From NCBI RefSeq assembly GCF_004193775.1, contig NC_041016.1, positions 43,201,522-43,265,521 on the forward strand: a DNA stretch of 64,000 nucleotides. Direction: 5' to 3'. Shown one piece after another: positions 1 to 12,099 of the stretch (the stretch's first letter is position 1; every line of letters starts with the position of its first letter). Source of the DNA: Glycine soja. Lineage: Eukaryota; Streptophyta; Magnoliopsida; Fabales; Fabaceae. The translations under genes were made by a program, and so were the position numbers. A model generated the notes under the pieces. That model did no database searches and was not told where the DNA came from. It saw nothing but the letters and a program-made list of their open reading frames with translations.

Positions 1-1080
1 TATATGGTTACCTAGTTATACATGGATATAAATATGAATTAATAAATATGGATTAACATAAGATAAATAAATTATATAATAATTTTAAAAATATAATTTT
101 TTATACTTTTAATCTGAAAAGAAAATGAAAGGGGTTTTAATATAAAAATAAACATAAACTAAAATATGATAAATATCTAAGACTCTTGCAATAAAAAACC
201 CAAATGATTTTGTATGATACTCGTGTGATAGATAACTATAAATATGAATTAGGATAACAAAAATATAATATATAATAGTTTATAAAATATTTTTTTTATA
301 ATTTCAAATTAAAAAAGAATGATGCTTTGATATAAAAAAAATTTAGTCATCATTCATATAAAAATTGTATGAATTAATTTAAATATAAATATTTTATAGT
401 TTCTTAATATAAAAAAAAAAACACAATGATTATTAAAAAAAATAATCATTAAATGAGTTTGTTCTAGTATGATTACCGAGGTGCATAAAAAATATAAAGA
501 TGAATTAATGCAACAAAAGAAGAATATATAATTGTTTAAAAGTATAATTTTTTATAGATTCATATTAAAAATACGAAGGATGTTTTAATATAAAAAGAAA
601 TATAAGCATCGTTCTTATAAACAATTTATACATTAATTCAAGTATAAATATCTAAGAGTCTCTTGACATTAAAAAAATCAATGATTATAAAAAAATCACT
701 CATATGAATTTTTCCTAATATGATCCCCTATGCAACGGATGGATAAAAATATGAATTATCGAGATGAATATATTGTTAATTTTAAAAAATTATAACAAAA
801 AATTATAAATAAATATGTCTTTAAATAAATTTTTCATATTTAACAATAGAAATAAAAAACTTTAAATTTATAGACAAATGGAATTTAATTCCTTTTTGAT
901 AACAACCAATGGTAAATCGATGTTTTGAATCATATTTTAACAATTGTCGTGAATAATTTTTCCTAAAATTTTAGTTACTATCTTTCTTGAAAAACTTAAA
1001 AATTTCCGTGTTCTATTAAAAAATTAACAAATTGCTCGATTTTTTAACATCTTATCAAAAAATGTATCTAATTAAAGTTT
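1..1080. repeat. AT-rich CNL-cluster spacer block, copy 1
   Basis: Non-coding AT-rich DNA that aligns by eye with 36,815-37,840, and more loosely with 32,750-33,600 and 34,250-35,250. Shared landmarks include the tatatggttacc start, the run reading aaacataaactaaaatatga, and a terminal block around caaatggaatttaattcc. In the other copies this block lies downstream of CNL or LRR sequence, so another CNL unit probably lies just left of the window (inference). No open reading frame of interest was found. Confidence 0.65.
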
Positions 1081-1429
1081 TCTTTAAAGAAAAGATAAAC
1101 TTCCCAATCACCCCCAAAAAAATTGGAATAAAAATAATATATCACTAGTGTATTAATACTAAAAAAATATGTATATGTTTAAAATCTTACTTAAAACAAA
1201 TAAACAATTTAATTAAAGAATTAAAAATAAGTCTTTCAGTTTGCTATATCTATCATCCATTTTCACTTTAAATATCATAGCTGGTGTGTATGAAGGCTAA
1301 ATGAGTATATTAAAATAAGATAAAACTTAACAATTAAAGCATAATCTACCATCATCACATATATAACATAATATGTAAAAATGATACATAAAGCATAAGT
1401 TTTAGAATCCACATAACAACGAAAATCAT

Positions 1430-2240
1430 AACAATCATCAACTTATCAATATCATCATATCAAGATTCAATCATCATCATCATCATCAATAGTGAATCAT
1501 AACAATCATCATCATCATCATCATCACTAGTGAATCAATCATCATCACCATGATTTATCCACCAAATATCATCATCATGTATTATGCGTATGAAATTACT
1601 AACATCCAACTCTCTTATGACTCCAATTTTATCTTCCCACTATAATTTCATGATTTCAGCATGTTAACTAGAAGGTGTGATTTTATATAAAGGAGAAAGT
1701 ATAACAAAATGACACTTCATGAGCACTACTTGATAAGAAAATATATGGTTAAAATATATTTATCGTCCCTAAAAAGTTACCATAGTTTAGATATAGTCAT
1801 TGAAAAAATGTCTTTTTTTGTTTGTATAAACTTTAATGTGCTATTTTTTGGCTTGGAATTGAGTTTGGATAAATCTGAATCTATTTGAACCTAGGTAACA
1901 TTTTTTAATTTAAATTTGAAAATGGAATTTATGGGGGTTAAAAATTGTCATAAACTCCAAAAAAAAGTACAAGAATCAAAACAGAATAACACCCCCCCCC
2001 CCCCCCCCCCCAAATGCAGAAAAATAAAAATTAAATCCCTTTTCCCTAATAACATTGTATCATCATCATCAAACACCATAACAAATCCAAACCCAAATCC
2101 AAAAATTGGAGATCATTAAATATTTTCAATTGCTTGGGAATTTTAAAGAAAAAATTGGGACTAATTGGATCTTAAGTTTGAACAATGAAAAATAAATCTT
2201 AGTATGAATCTTCACCACACTTGATAGAGCCACCTTCGAC
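1430..2240. repeat. Duplicated spacer block with ATC repeats and a poly-C tract
   Basis: This block recurs at about 37,850-38,613. Both copies carry ATC/TCA-rich low-complexity sequence (1,470-1,560 here), a homopolymer C run (20 C at 1,992-2,011; 15 C at 38,346-38,360), and the same tail ending at the phrase gagccaccttcgacattta. The stretch 1,080-1,430 is AT-rich with no gene seen. The small reading frame over the poly-C run (1,916-2,119) is a composition artefact. Confidence 0.7.
1992..2011 (+). repeat. Poly-C homopolymer (20 C)
   Basis: An uninterrupted run of 20 C in otherwise very AT-rich DNA. Its partner in the duplicated block at 38,346-38,360 has 15 C, so the tract length changed after the duplication. 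Confidence 0.95.
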
Positions 2241-2269
2241 ATTTATTCCATTGTTAATTGTCAGAACTA

Positions 2270-4170
2270 ACACAAAATTAGTTAATTTATGAGAGAATAA
2301 ATACAAAATTGGGACTAATTGGATCTTAAGTTTTTTTCTTATAATTTTTTTTTCGTTTGTTAATTGTCATAACTAACACAAAATTAGTTAATTTATGAGA
2401 GAATAAATACAAAATTTGTTAATTCATCAATGACTAAAATAAAATATCAAGAAGGACTAAAAACAAAATTGTTATTTTACTATGGAACAAATGAAAAAAT
2501 AATCAGGTATTTAATAGGAATAAAAACACATTAAGACTATAAATAATTTTGAGATATGTTTTTAAATATTTAAAAAATATTATATTAAATTATAAAAGTA
2601 ATTCAATATAAAATGTTTGTTGGAATTATACAAAAAAATATTTAAAATAAAATATATCCAATGTATAAATTATTTGTAAATTAATATTAATTTGTATGTG
2701 ATATAATTTGAAGATGTTAAGTGTTAAAAAAAGAAATAGTTTATTAAATTATATGAGTAAAAAATGTAAAAATATTTGTTGAAATTATACTATAAAATTA
2801 ACATTTGTCAAAATAATATTATTTATATAAATTAGAAAACATTAACATTATGTGAATAATGTATCTTTATATATATAAAAGGAAGTCGGTTAGCAATATT
2901 GGAAATATATTTTTGGTGAGTAAATGAAATAAAAAAATGTCATTTAAATTAAAAAATTTGAAAAATTTAAGTTTTTTTCATTGATTAAATAATTAATACA
3001 TAAGATTTTCTTTTTATATACATTTTTATTTATATTATAAATAGAGAATCAATCCATGTAACTAATCAACATTCTATTTTTTTCATCCACTCAATTTTAT
3101 TCATTGAGATGCAATGACAAGTGTTGGATCATATTCTGTAGTAAAAAATTACATAAAAATTTACTTATATGTGCCTCATGAGTAAGTATTTTTTTTTTTG
3201 TATATTGAATTTAATATTTTAATCTTCATTACTTTAATATTCAATATGTGATTTTTCCTTGTTCTAAAATAAAAATAGAAAAAAGAAATTTTAAAATAAA
3301 ATAATAAAAACTATTTTTCAATACTTTACTTAATTTTTTAGAAATTCAAAATTAATGTTTGTAATCGCTATGTATACAAAAATTTGTTGTAATAATTGAT
3401 ATTATTATGTGAGTTTTCTTTTTCTTTAAATTGCAATTGTTGGGTTTGGTTTGTGTTTTGTTCATGATTTAGTTTTTGTTTTGTTTAATTAGGGTAGATT
3501 TTTTGTCATTTTTTTTTCAAACAATCTAATATAATATTTTCTATTTTATATAGGACAAACATTCTTCTACAACCTTCATTTAATAAATATTAATTTGGCT
3601 TATTCGACAGGATGATGGTTATTATTGGAGAAAGAATATTAATAAATAATCAGACCACCAAACTATATTTTCATGATTTTAAGAAAATAAGTATAAACTT
3701 TTGGTATTGATGTTCCAAGTTATAACAATGTCACCCATCTAGCTAGTTTAATAATTGACTATATTACTTCAATAACTTTTGATTTGATTATAAAGAAAAT
3801 AATAAATTACTTAGTTTTAATATGATTTTTTGTTTGTTTGTCATTTTATTGTTATTTTATCTTATGTTTGTATAATCATTGGACAAGTTTTTCACATATA
3901 TTCTTATATTTGTACTTTTACAACTATATTATAAATACTATATTATAATAATTTTACTTATCTTCAATTTACAATATGAAAGGTTTCTTTTGATTTTGTA
4001 TGTTTGTTGACATTATATACTTCAACAAAAATTACAAAGGATCTTTATTTAGTTCATATAATTAATATTTAATGTGATTATTTTATATTATTAGTTTAAT
4101 TTTATTGTTAATCTTTAAACAAATGTATGACATAATTAGGGTGTTTGAGGGTTAAAAACATATATTAAAA
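2270..4170. repeat. Segmental duplication upstream of the intact CNL gene
   Basis: About 1.9 kb of AT-rich sequence aligns along its length with 18,700-20,565, with many small indels. Both copies share a 'ggaagtcggt' motif (2,881; 19,276), 'attgagatgcaatg' (3,103; 19,478) and 'gtcacccatctagctagttt' (3,731; 20,143). The copy at 18,700 lies upstream of the second CNL unit, so this is the distal 5' flank of the duplicated unit. A short local duplication lies inside it: the block around 2,145-2,180 recurs at 2,300-2,335, and 2,258-2,300 at 2,357-2,400. No gene was seen. Confidence 0.8.
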
Positions 4171-4295
4171 TGGAATAAAATTTAATAATTAAAGCATGAT
4201 TTATCATCATCATATATATATAACACATATTAAAAATCATACATAAAACATAAATCTTAAAATTCACTTAAAAAAAAATAATAACAATCATCCTC

Positions 4296-4509
4296 CGCTG
4301 ATCAAAATTATAACAATTAATTAATGAATAAGTTGTTATGAGAATAAGATCAAAGCAATTGAAATCAAAGCCGCCCATTCATTGATAGAATACAGCTGTT
4401 AAAGTTTGTGTTGTAGGCAACCCTCAACAGTTGTTAGGTTTACTGACATCGAAACAAAAAGATCTGGGTTTCCATTCATCGATTCCACTGCTCCCTTTCC
4501 TACCATACA
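4296..4509 (+). promoter_or_regulatory. Conserved 5' leader and proximal promoter of the CNL gene
   Basis: About 200 bp before the CNL start codon is conserved in the second CNL copy (about 23,290-23,424) and in the 5' stub (about 13,425-13,672). The conserved part includes an attcattgatagaata phrase and the final pyrimidine-rich tract ending at catacaatggca, which carries the ATG. A TATA-like run (catatatatataac) at about 4,210-4,222 precedes it. Conservation shows the block duplicated with the gene. Its role as promoter and 5' UTR is inferred from position; no transcript start can be read from sequence alone. Confidence 0.5.
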
Positions 4510-7500
4510 ATGGCATTAGAATGCGTTGGTGGTGCTTTTCTTTCTTCTTTCCTCGGGACTGTATTTCAGAAGCTGGCTTCTCCTCAAGTTCTGGATTTCT
4601 TTCGTGGAACAAAGATCGATCAGAAGCTGCGGAAGGACTTAGAAAACAAGCTCTTCTCCATCCAAGCTGTGCTTGATGATGCTGAACAAAAACAGTTTGG
4701 AAATATGCAAGTGAGAGACTGGCTTATTAAGCTCAAAGTTGCCATGCTTGACGTTGAAGATGTCTTGGATGAAATACAACACTCCAGACTTCAAGTTCAA
4801 CCTCAATCTGAATCTCAAACCTGTACTTGCAAGGTACCTAATTTCTTTAAATCTTCCCCTGTTAGTTCCTTTAACAAGGAAATTAATTCCAGCATGAAAA
4901 ACGTGCTTGATGACCTAGATGATCTTGCAAGCCGGATGGATAATCTAGGTTTGAAAAAGGCTAGTGGTCTTGTAGCAGGATCAGGATCAGGATCAGGATC
5001 TGGTGGTAAAGTGCCACAATCAACATCTTCAGTGGTTGAAAGTGATATTTGTGGCAGAGATGGTGATAAAGAAATCATCATTAACTGGCTCACTTCTGAC
5101 ACTGATAACAAGCTGTCAATACTTTCTATCGTGGGCATGGGCGGGTTGGGTAAGACCACGCTTGCCCAACTTGTATACAATGACCCAAGAATAGTGAGTA
5201 AGTTTGATGTCAAAGCTTGGATCTGTGTTTCAGAGGAATTTGATGTTTTCAACGTATCAAGAGCAATTCTTGACACGATTACTGATTCGACTGATCATGG
5301 TAGAGAGCTAGAAATAGTTCAGAGAAGACTTAAAGAAAAATTGGCAGATAAAAAATTTCTCCTCGTTTTGGATGACGTTTGGAACGAAAGCAGGCCTAAA
5401 TGGGAAGCTGTGCAGAATGCTCTTGTTTGTGGAGCTCAGGGAAGTAGGATCCTTGTCACAACACGCAGTGGGAAAGTTTCTTCTACCATGGGGTCAAAAG
5501 AACACAAGCTGAGGCTATTACAAGAAGATTATTGCTGGAAATTGTTCGCAAAACACGCATTCAGAGATGATAATCTTCCACGAGATCCAGGATGCCCAGA
5601 GATTGGTATGAAGATTGTTAAAAAATGTAAAGGGCTTCCTCTGGCCTTGAAGTCAATGGGAAGTCTATTACACAGCAAACCATTTGCCTGGGAATGGGAA
5701 GGCGTGTTGCAAAGCGAAATATGGGAATTAAAGGACAGTGATATTGTTCCTGCTTTAGCATTGAGCTATCACCAACTTCCTCCCCATCTCAAGACATGTT
5801 TTGCTTACTGTGCTTTATTCCCCAAGGATTATATGTTTGACAGGGAGTGTTTAATTCAGTTGTGGATGGCTGAAAATTTCCTAAACCACCATCAATGCAA
5901 TAAGAGTCCAGAAGAAGTTGGCCAACAGTACTTCAATGATCTACTATCAAGGTCCTTCTTTCAACAATCAAGCGAAAATAAAGAAGTATTTGTCATGCAT
6001 GACCTTCTAAATGATTTGGCAAAATATGTTTGTGGGGACATCTATTTCAGGTTGGAAGTTGATCAAGCTAAAAATACACAGAAAATAACCCGTCATTTTT
6101 CAGTTTCAATCATTACCAAACAATATTTTGATGTGTTTGGAACTTCATGTGATACTAAAAGGTTACGTACATTTATGCCAACAAGCAGGATCATGAATGG
6201 ATATTACTATCATTGGCATTGCAATATGTTGATACATGAATTGTTCTCCAAGTTTAAGTTCTTACGTGTCTTATCTCTGTCTTGTTGTTCTGACATTAAA
6301 GAGCTGCCTGACTCTGTTTGCAATTTTAAACATCTCCGTTCATTAGACCTCTCCAAAACTGGCATTGAAAAACTACCTGAATCCACATGTTCACTCTACA
6401 ACTTGCAAATACTGAAGCTGGTCAATTGTAGACATTTGAAGAAGCTGCCCTCAAATTTACATAAACTCGCCAATTTGTGCATTTTATCTTTGTCTCAGTG
6501 TTCTGGGCTTACAGAAGTGCCCAACTCTATAGGTGATCTTAAACATCTTCGTTCATTAGACCTTTCCCATACTCGCATAAAAAAACTACCTGATTCAACA
6601 TGTTCACTCTCCAACTTGCAAATACTGAAGCTGAACTATTGTAGATATTTGAAGGAGCTTCCCTCAAATTTGCATCAACTCACCAATTTTCATCGCCTTG
6701 AATTTGTAGATACTGAACTGATAAAGGTGCCACCACATTTGGGAAAGCTGAAGAATCTTCAAGTTTTGATGAGTTCGTTTGATGTTGGTAAAAGTAGCGA
6801 GTTCACTATTCAGCAATTAGGAGAGCTCAATCTTCATGGAAGACTATCATTTTGGGAGCTGCAGAATATTGAGAACCCCTCAGATGCATTAGCTGCAGAT
6901 TTGAAAAATAAAACATGCCTTGTGGAACTAGAGTTTGGATGGAATTCGCACCGGAACCCTGATGATTTTGCCAAAGAAAGGGATGTAATTGAGAATCTAC
7001 AACCTTCCAAACACTTGGAGAAGTTGTCAATCAGGAACTATGGTGGTAAACAATTCCCAAATTGGTTATCCGTTAATTCTTTATCAAATGTGGTGTCCTT
7101 AGAGTTGCACAACTGTCAATCTTGCCAACATTTGCCTTCCCTTGGACTTTTTCCATTTCTCAAGAACCTTGAGATTTCAAGTCTTGATGGGATAGTGAGC
7201 ATTGGTGCTGATTTTCATGGGGATAGCACTTCTTCATTTCCATCGTTGGAAACATTGAAGTTCTCCTCTATGGCAGCATGGGAAAAATGGGAACGTGAAG
7301 CTATGAAAGGTGCTTTTCCGTGTCTTCAATATCTTTCTATTAAGAAATGTCCAAAGCTGAAAGGTCACCTCCCAGAGCAACTTCTTCCTTTAAAGAAACT
7401 TGAAATTAGTGAGTGCAACAAACTTGAGGCTTCAGCTCCCAGGGCTCTAGAACTAAGCCTAAAAGACTTTGGAAAGCTGCAACTTGACTGGGCTACTTTG

Positions 7501-8298
7501 AAAAAGCTCAGAATGGGTGGACACAGCATGAAAGCATCGTTGCTGGAAAAGTCTGATACTTTGAAAGAACTGGAAATTTATTGTTGCCCGAAATATGAAA
7601 TGTTTTGCGATTGTGAAATGAGTGATGATGGCTGTGACTCTCTAAAGACTTTTCCGCTAGATTTCTTCCCAGCACTCAGGACCCTTGATCTCAGTGGCTT
7701 TCGTAATCTACAGATGATTACACAGGATCACACCCATAATCATCTTGAAGTTCTGGCATTCGGTAAGTGCCCTCAGTTAGAATCATTGCCTGGAAAGATG
7801 CATATACTGCTTCCATCTCTGAAGGAGCTACGAATATATGATTGTCCAAGAGTTGAGTCGTTCCCTGAAGGAGGTTTGCCATCAAATCTAAAACAGATGT
7901 ATCTCTATAAATGCTCCTCTGGACTTGTGGCCTCTCTGAAAGGGGCTTTGGGAGAAAATCCCTCTCTGGAATGGTTGTTGATTAGTAACCTAGATGAGGA
8001 ATCTTTTCCTGATGAAGGTTTGCTTCCACTCTCTCTTACTTATCTATGGATCCATGATTTTCCAAATCTAGAAAAACTGGAATACAAGGGGCTCTGTCAG
8101 CTCTCCTCTCTCAAGGGATTGAATCTTGATGACTGCCCCAACCTCCAACAGTTACCAGAGGAGGGTCTTCCCAAATCCATTTCACATCTTAAAATTTCTG
8201 GCAATTGTCCGTTGCTGAAGCAGCGTTGCCAGAACTCAGGAGGCCAAGACTGGTCAAAGATTGTTCACATTCAAACCGTGGATATTAATACATGGTAG
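4510..8298 (+). CDS. CC-NB-ARC-LRR (CNL) disease resistance protein, RPP13-like, intact
   Basis: Intracellular immune receptor of the CNL class; such proteins bind ADP/ATP through NB-ARC and detect pathogen effectors or modified host proteins. The single-exon frame gives 1,262 aa, normal for the family. Residues 1 to about 150 are an Rx-type coiled coil with the DVEDVLDE motif near residue 80. A Gly-Ser repeat linker covers about 157-167. NB-ARC motifs follow: P-loop GMGGLGKTT (209-217), RNBS-A KAWICVS (235-241), kinase-2 LLVLDDVW (284-291), RNBS-B GSRILVTT (311-318), GLPLAL (375-380) and MHD (496-498). All key residues are present, so it could be functional. Irregular LRRs run from about 580 to the C-terminus, with an internal duplication (see separate entry). 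The start is supported by the conserved MALE start in two paralogues. No TIR domain, signal peptide or membrane segment is seen. The recognised pathogen cannot be told from sequence. Confidence 0.95.
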   Translation: MALECVGGAFLSSFLGTVFQKLASPQVLDFFRGTKIDQKLRKDLENKLFSIQAVLDDAEQKQFGNMQVRDWLIKLKVAMLDVEDVLDEIQHSRLQVQPQSESQTCTCKVPNFFKSSPVSSFNKEINSSMKNVLDDLDDLASRMDNLGLKKASGLVAGSGSGSGSGGKVPQSTSSVVESDICGRDGDKEIIINWLTSDTDNKLSILSIVGMGGLGKTTLAQLVYNDPRIVSKFDVKAWICVSEEFDVFNVSRAILDTITDSTDHGRELEIVQRRLKEKLADKKFLLVLDDVWNESRPKWEAVQNALVCGAQGSRILVTTRSGKVSSTMGSKEHKLRLLQEDYCWKLFAKHAFRDDNLPRDPGCPEIGMKIVKKCKGLPLALKSMGSLLHSKPFAWEWEGVLQSEIWELKDSDIVPALALSYHQLPPHLKTCFAYCALFPKDYMFDRECLIQLWMAENFLNHHQCNKSPEEVGQQYFNDLLSRSFFQQSSENKEVFVMHDLLNDLAKYVCGDIYFRLEVDQAKNTQKITRHFSVSIITKQYFDVFGTSCDTKRLRTFMPTSRIMNGYYYHWHCNMLIHELFSKFKFLRVLSLSCCSDIKELPDSVCNFKHLRSLDLSKTGIEKLPESTCSLYNLQILKLVNCRHLKKLPSNLHKLANLCILSLSQCSGLTEVPNSIGDLKHLRSLDLSHTRIKKLPDSTCSLSNLQILKLNYCRYLKELPSNLHQLTNFHRLEFVDTELIKVPPHLGKLKNLQVLMSSFDVGKSSEFTIQQLGELNLHGRLSFWELQNIENPSDALAADLKNKTCLVELEFGWNSHRNPDDFAKERDVIENLQPSKHLEKLSIRNYGGKQFPNWLSVNSLSNVVSLELHNCQSCQHLPSLGLFPFLKNLEISSLDGIVSIGADFHGDSTSSFPSLETLKFSSMAAWEKWEREAMKGAFPCLQYLSIKKCPKLKGHLPEQLLPLKKLEISECNKLEASAPRALELSLKDFGKLQLDWATLKKLRMGGHSMKASLLEKSDTLKELEIYCCPKYEMFCDCEMSDDGCDSLKTFPLDFFPALRTLDLSGFRNLQMITQDHTHNHLEVLAFGKCPQLESLPGKMHILLPSLKELRIYDCPRVESFPEGGLPSNLKQMYLYKCSSGLVASLKGALGENPSLEWLLISNLDEESFPDEGLLPLSLTYLWIHDFPNLEKLEYKGLCQLSSLKGLNLDDCPNLQQLPEEGLPKSISHLKISGNCPLLKQRCQNSGGQDWSKIVHIQTVDINTW
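6283..6720 (+). repeat. Tandem in-frame LRR duplication inside the CNL gene
   Basis: Two adjacent units of about 216-219 bp encode similar LRR pairs. The first contains HLRSLDLSKTGIEKLPEST and the second HLRSLDLSHTRIKKLPDST. The pseudogene paralogue has only one such unit (30,110-30,330). The duplication keeps the reading frame and adds about 72 residues to the receptor's LRR surface. Confidence 0.85.
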
Positions 8299-9330
8299 TG
8301 ACGTTGATTTTTAAGTATTTATCTTGAGACTTTTTTTTATCTGAATTATCATGAAACTTCTACACCATTTGTAAATCAAGGAAATTACTAAATAATTGTT
8401 TTCTTACACTTACATTGTTTTTTATTATGCTATTAATAACAAATATTTGGTATATTATTTAATGATCGGAAGAGTTTACTTCAGAGAAGATAATTGTTTT
8501 TTTTCTATCATAAAAAATTATTATAATAAAAAGTGATGTTATCTCTTGAACTTTTTTTATGTAATATGAAATTTATTTGTTACAACATGAAAGTCTATGC
8601 TCAATAAATATTACTTTTCATCCATGATGCCATTTATCGTAATATTGAAATCGATGTAACTTTTATATATAAGTGTTTAGTTGTAAATAGTTTTCATTTT
8701 TATTAGTTTTGAAATATTTATTAATAAGCTCATCTAAAATTTAGGTTAATAAAATGAATATATTTAAATATACTTATTTTATAATTACTTTAAAAAAACT
8801 AATTTTATAATTAAAAATATTACTTTTAAGCTTATGAATTTTAACAAATAACTTCTTTAAAATACTTTTTTTTATTCATGAATATAATGGAATATTATAT
8901 TGATTTCAAGAAATATCTGATTATACACAAATATTTAGTAAAATTGATAAACTCTAGTATGGTTACTCATGGGATTCAGGAATATAAATACGGGTTAACA
9001 TGGTATAAATAAAATATATAATAGTTTAATTTTTTTTATATCATCAAATTAAGAAAAGATTTTGATACAAAATAGTTTAAATTAAACATCCTAATAAATT
9101 TGTCTTAATATATGATTATCTAATAATAGATGAATACAAATATAGATTAAGGTAACATAAATAAATTGTATGATAATTTAATAATATATTTTCTTATACC
9201 TTCAATTCGGAAAAAAAAGAATTTTAATATAAAAAGAAATATAAATTCAAATATGATAAATATTTAAGATTCTTACAATAAAAACTCAAAATGATGATAT
9301 ATTATACTCTCAAATGTTCATAAAATACAC
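8299..9330. repeat. CNL 3' flank and spacer block
   Basis: The sequence after the CNL stop aligns with 31,925-32,950 after the pseudogene and with 36,140-36,990 after the LRR stub. All begin with a ctgaattatcatgaa phrase and continue through AT-rich sequence containing gatgttatctctt. It probably contains the 3' UTR and downstream intergenic DNA. No gene was seen. Confidence 0.7.
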
Positions 9331-10433
9331 ATGACACTCTAAGTGACATCTCAAGACATGGGTTAGCCGTTCACGTTAATCTTAAAAGAGAAACACATAC
9401 ACTAATAGACTTATTTTCCTATCAGACAAGTTATATCTAACTTATTAATATTTTTGAATATTGAATTTAACATATAATTAATTATTTATAAGGAACACAT
9501 TATTTACAAGTTCAATTATTTAGTGGTTTGGCCCTTTTTCATTGCCTGGCTGAACGAGCTTGGTCTTCGGTCTTCAGGGAGTGCAAATCAGTGTTAAAGG
9601 TCCTTATTCTGCCCAGTCTCACCCTGCCACAATTCTTAGAACTTGAAAATGCAGGATTAATTTTTACCCAAACTTTCAGTTAAATTTTCTTTTTTCTAGG
9701 GAAGACTTGGTTGACAGCCACAAATAAAAAAAAATCCCAGACCATCCTACAGAAACGTGTGATACACAGTACGATAAAAACAAAACCCTTTCTAATCAAG
9801 TCATGGAAAATATCCCAAAAGCTACCCTCTCATAACAATAGTCGTCATTCATTCATTGAATGCTATTCAAACCGACAATCCTAACATGCTATTTGCTACT
9901 CTTATTAGAAGGTCCATTCATAAAATAGCTTGTTAGTTTTTACACGTTTCAACAGTACATTAACCCTCCACTGAGCCTGGCCAGCCCTAATCTATAAACT
10001 TAATAAGAGTGAATGAAAAAATTAAGAAAATGAAAAAAATGGAAAAAATTAAAAATAACAAAATGTGCCAAAAGAAAAATGGTCGGGAAATGAAAAACAA
10101 ATAAATGATTTATTCAATTTTTTTTATTGAGTTATTTAATTAATTCGATCAGAGTTTCTATCCTCAGTTGAGTTACAGTATATATAACGGCATGCTATTA
10201 TGGCTTAGAGCTAGCAACTACCAAGTAATTAATACCATTCTTTGGACATAATAATTAAATCATCAAATTTAAACATACTAACTAAATGAGCTAAACTTGC
10301 TTAATTAAATATTTCACTAAGTGAATAAAGTAAGGATATCAAACAAATTTGCATGAAATATATTATATCAGATTAAGAAATCCTATCAAGTCAGAGAAGA
10401 TCCAAGAAGTTGGAAATTTGGGAAATACATTTA
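9331..10433. other. Intergenic DNA with a block shared with 17,474-17,840
   Basis: No coding feature was recognised. About 9,700-10,190 aligns with 17,474-17,840. Shared phrases include agggaagact, ggttgac, atcccaaaagctaccctc and tttgatcagagttt or its variant. Both also resemble the CNL leader phrase around gctaccctc...cattcatt near 13,450. Segment 9,530-9,660 is less AT-rich than its surroundings but carries no recognisable frame. Confidence 0.5.
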
Positions 10434-10879
10434 GGGTGTGTTTGGATGGAGAAATTTAAAATTATGAGAAATTTTAAATCTTAAGAATTTCAAATACTTC
10501 AATTGAAATTCTTTTATTTTCAAAATTTTGTGTTTGGATAAAAAAAATTAAAATTATGAGATGAAAAAATGAATGAAAAAAAGAGAAGATATAATTGGTG
10601 TGTTAGTTATACGTGCTCCTCTATGCTCACACCCAGATCGATATTTTAAGAGGTCAGACGGTGTTTCTTGAAGAAGACTCCCAGAAGAGAATTTCAATTT
10701 CTCACCTTTTATAAGGAAATTGAAATTCCAAATTTTTTGTTGTTTAAAATTCTGTTTTAAAATTCCAAAATTTTAAATTCTTCATAAAAAGTGTCCAAAC
10801 AATGAATTCTAAATTATAGAAATTCAAATTCTCGGATAAATTACTTTCCTCAGTTAAAATTCTCTATCTAAATACACTC
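10434..10879. mobile_element. Tourist-like MITE (PIF/Harbinger type)
   Basis: A 446-bp AT-rich element without coding capacity. The left end begins gggtgtgtttggatggaga. The reverse complement of the right end reads gagtgtatttagatagaga, 15 of 19 identical, and all four differences are G versus A. It is flanked by TTA on both sides (10,431-10,433 and 10,880-10,882), the target duplication typical of PIF/Harbinger elements. Superfamily assignment rests on TSD and TIR only. Confidence 0.75.
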
Positions 10880-11994
10880 TTAAAAATAAGACCGCTTCTC
10901 TTTCTTTATGTTGTTTTCTTAATTAAAATATGAAAAATAACATATGATATATGTTAATGGATGTCACAGAGAACTGAAAAGGTCAACAGAAAAATTAAAC
11001 AATTGATTAGAAAAATTGAATGAAACCAAAATATCAAAAACATTAACATCAATAGTAATTAGTGGACATAAAAATATCATTTGAATCAATAATGATTTTT
11101 TCGATTAATTGTGTAAAATTTTATGTTATGTTACACTATTTTTTTCATCCAAAGGAGACCCTATACAAAACTTTAATCAAAACTTTTTTTTTCATAAAAA
11201 CTATGAGAAGAAAAGTGTTTTTCTACTGTTGTCTTGAAGTTTAATACCTAATAATGGTACTTGAAGAGAAAGATTTTTTTTTTTTTTACCAAAATCGATT
11301 CATGTAAGGTTAACATATATCTATATTTGTCAAATTTTTAATATATAAAAACATATGTTCATACTATATCATCATTTCATTTTCGATTTTAAATAAGACA
11401 TATCCTCATTTTATTTCCAATTATTTTGCCTTTTTCATTTCCCACATATAATTCGCATAATTGGAATGTATAACAACTTTTAGGCATGAATCCAAGAAGA
11501 TACCCAAGTACATAAGTATGTAACAACAATTTAAATTGATCGAATTAATAAATATTTTTAAAATTTTAATTTAAATCATTTAACATCTTTATATGTTTCT
11601 TATTATTTAAATGATAAATTAATTTTGACTACATTAGAAAGTTTGAATTAAGATCAATTCTATATTTATATGAATAAATATTTTAAAATTTAACTTTCTA
11701 TTGTTTAGCATGTTTAAATTTTGAATTAGATAATTGCACATTTTAAGTTATTATAAAATAATTTTATATAAGTTTATATAAGGGCTAAAATCTTCAATAA
11801 TTTTTTTATACCTATTATTCTGATTATAATTTAAATTTTAATTAAAAATACAAAAAATGCATCGTGAACAATAAAATATTTGAATTATTGATTATTTGTT
11901 ACATTTTTGATGATAATGTTTAATATAGAAGATATTTATACTTTTAATAAGAAATTATAACTAAATCAAAATCACAACATAAAAAATTCAATTT

Positions 11995-12099
<105 letters not shown>

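Noticed and set aside
1916..2119. Frame with a polyproline run
   Set aside because: Caused by the poly-C homopolymer; the duplicated copy at 38,300 does not keep the frame.
4815..5276. Minus-strand frame of 153 residues inside the CNL gene
   Set aside because: Antisense shadow of a well-supported NB-ARC coding region; no family signature.
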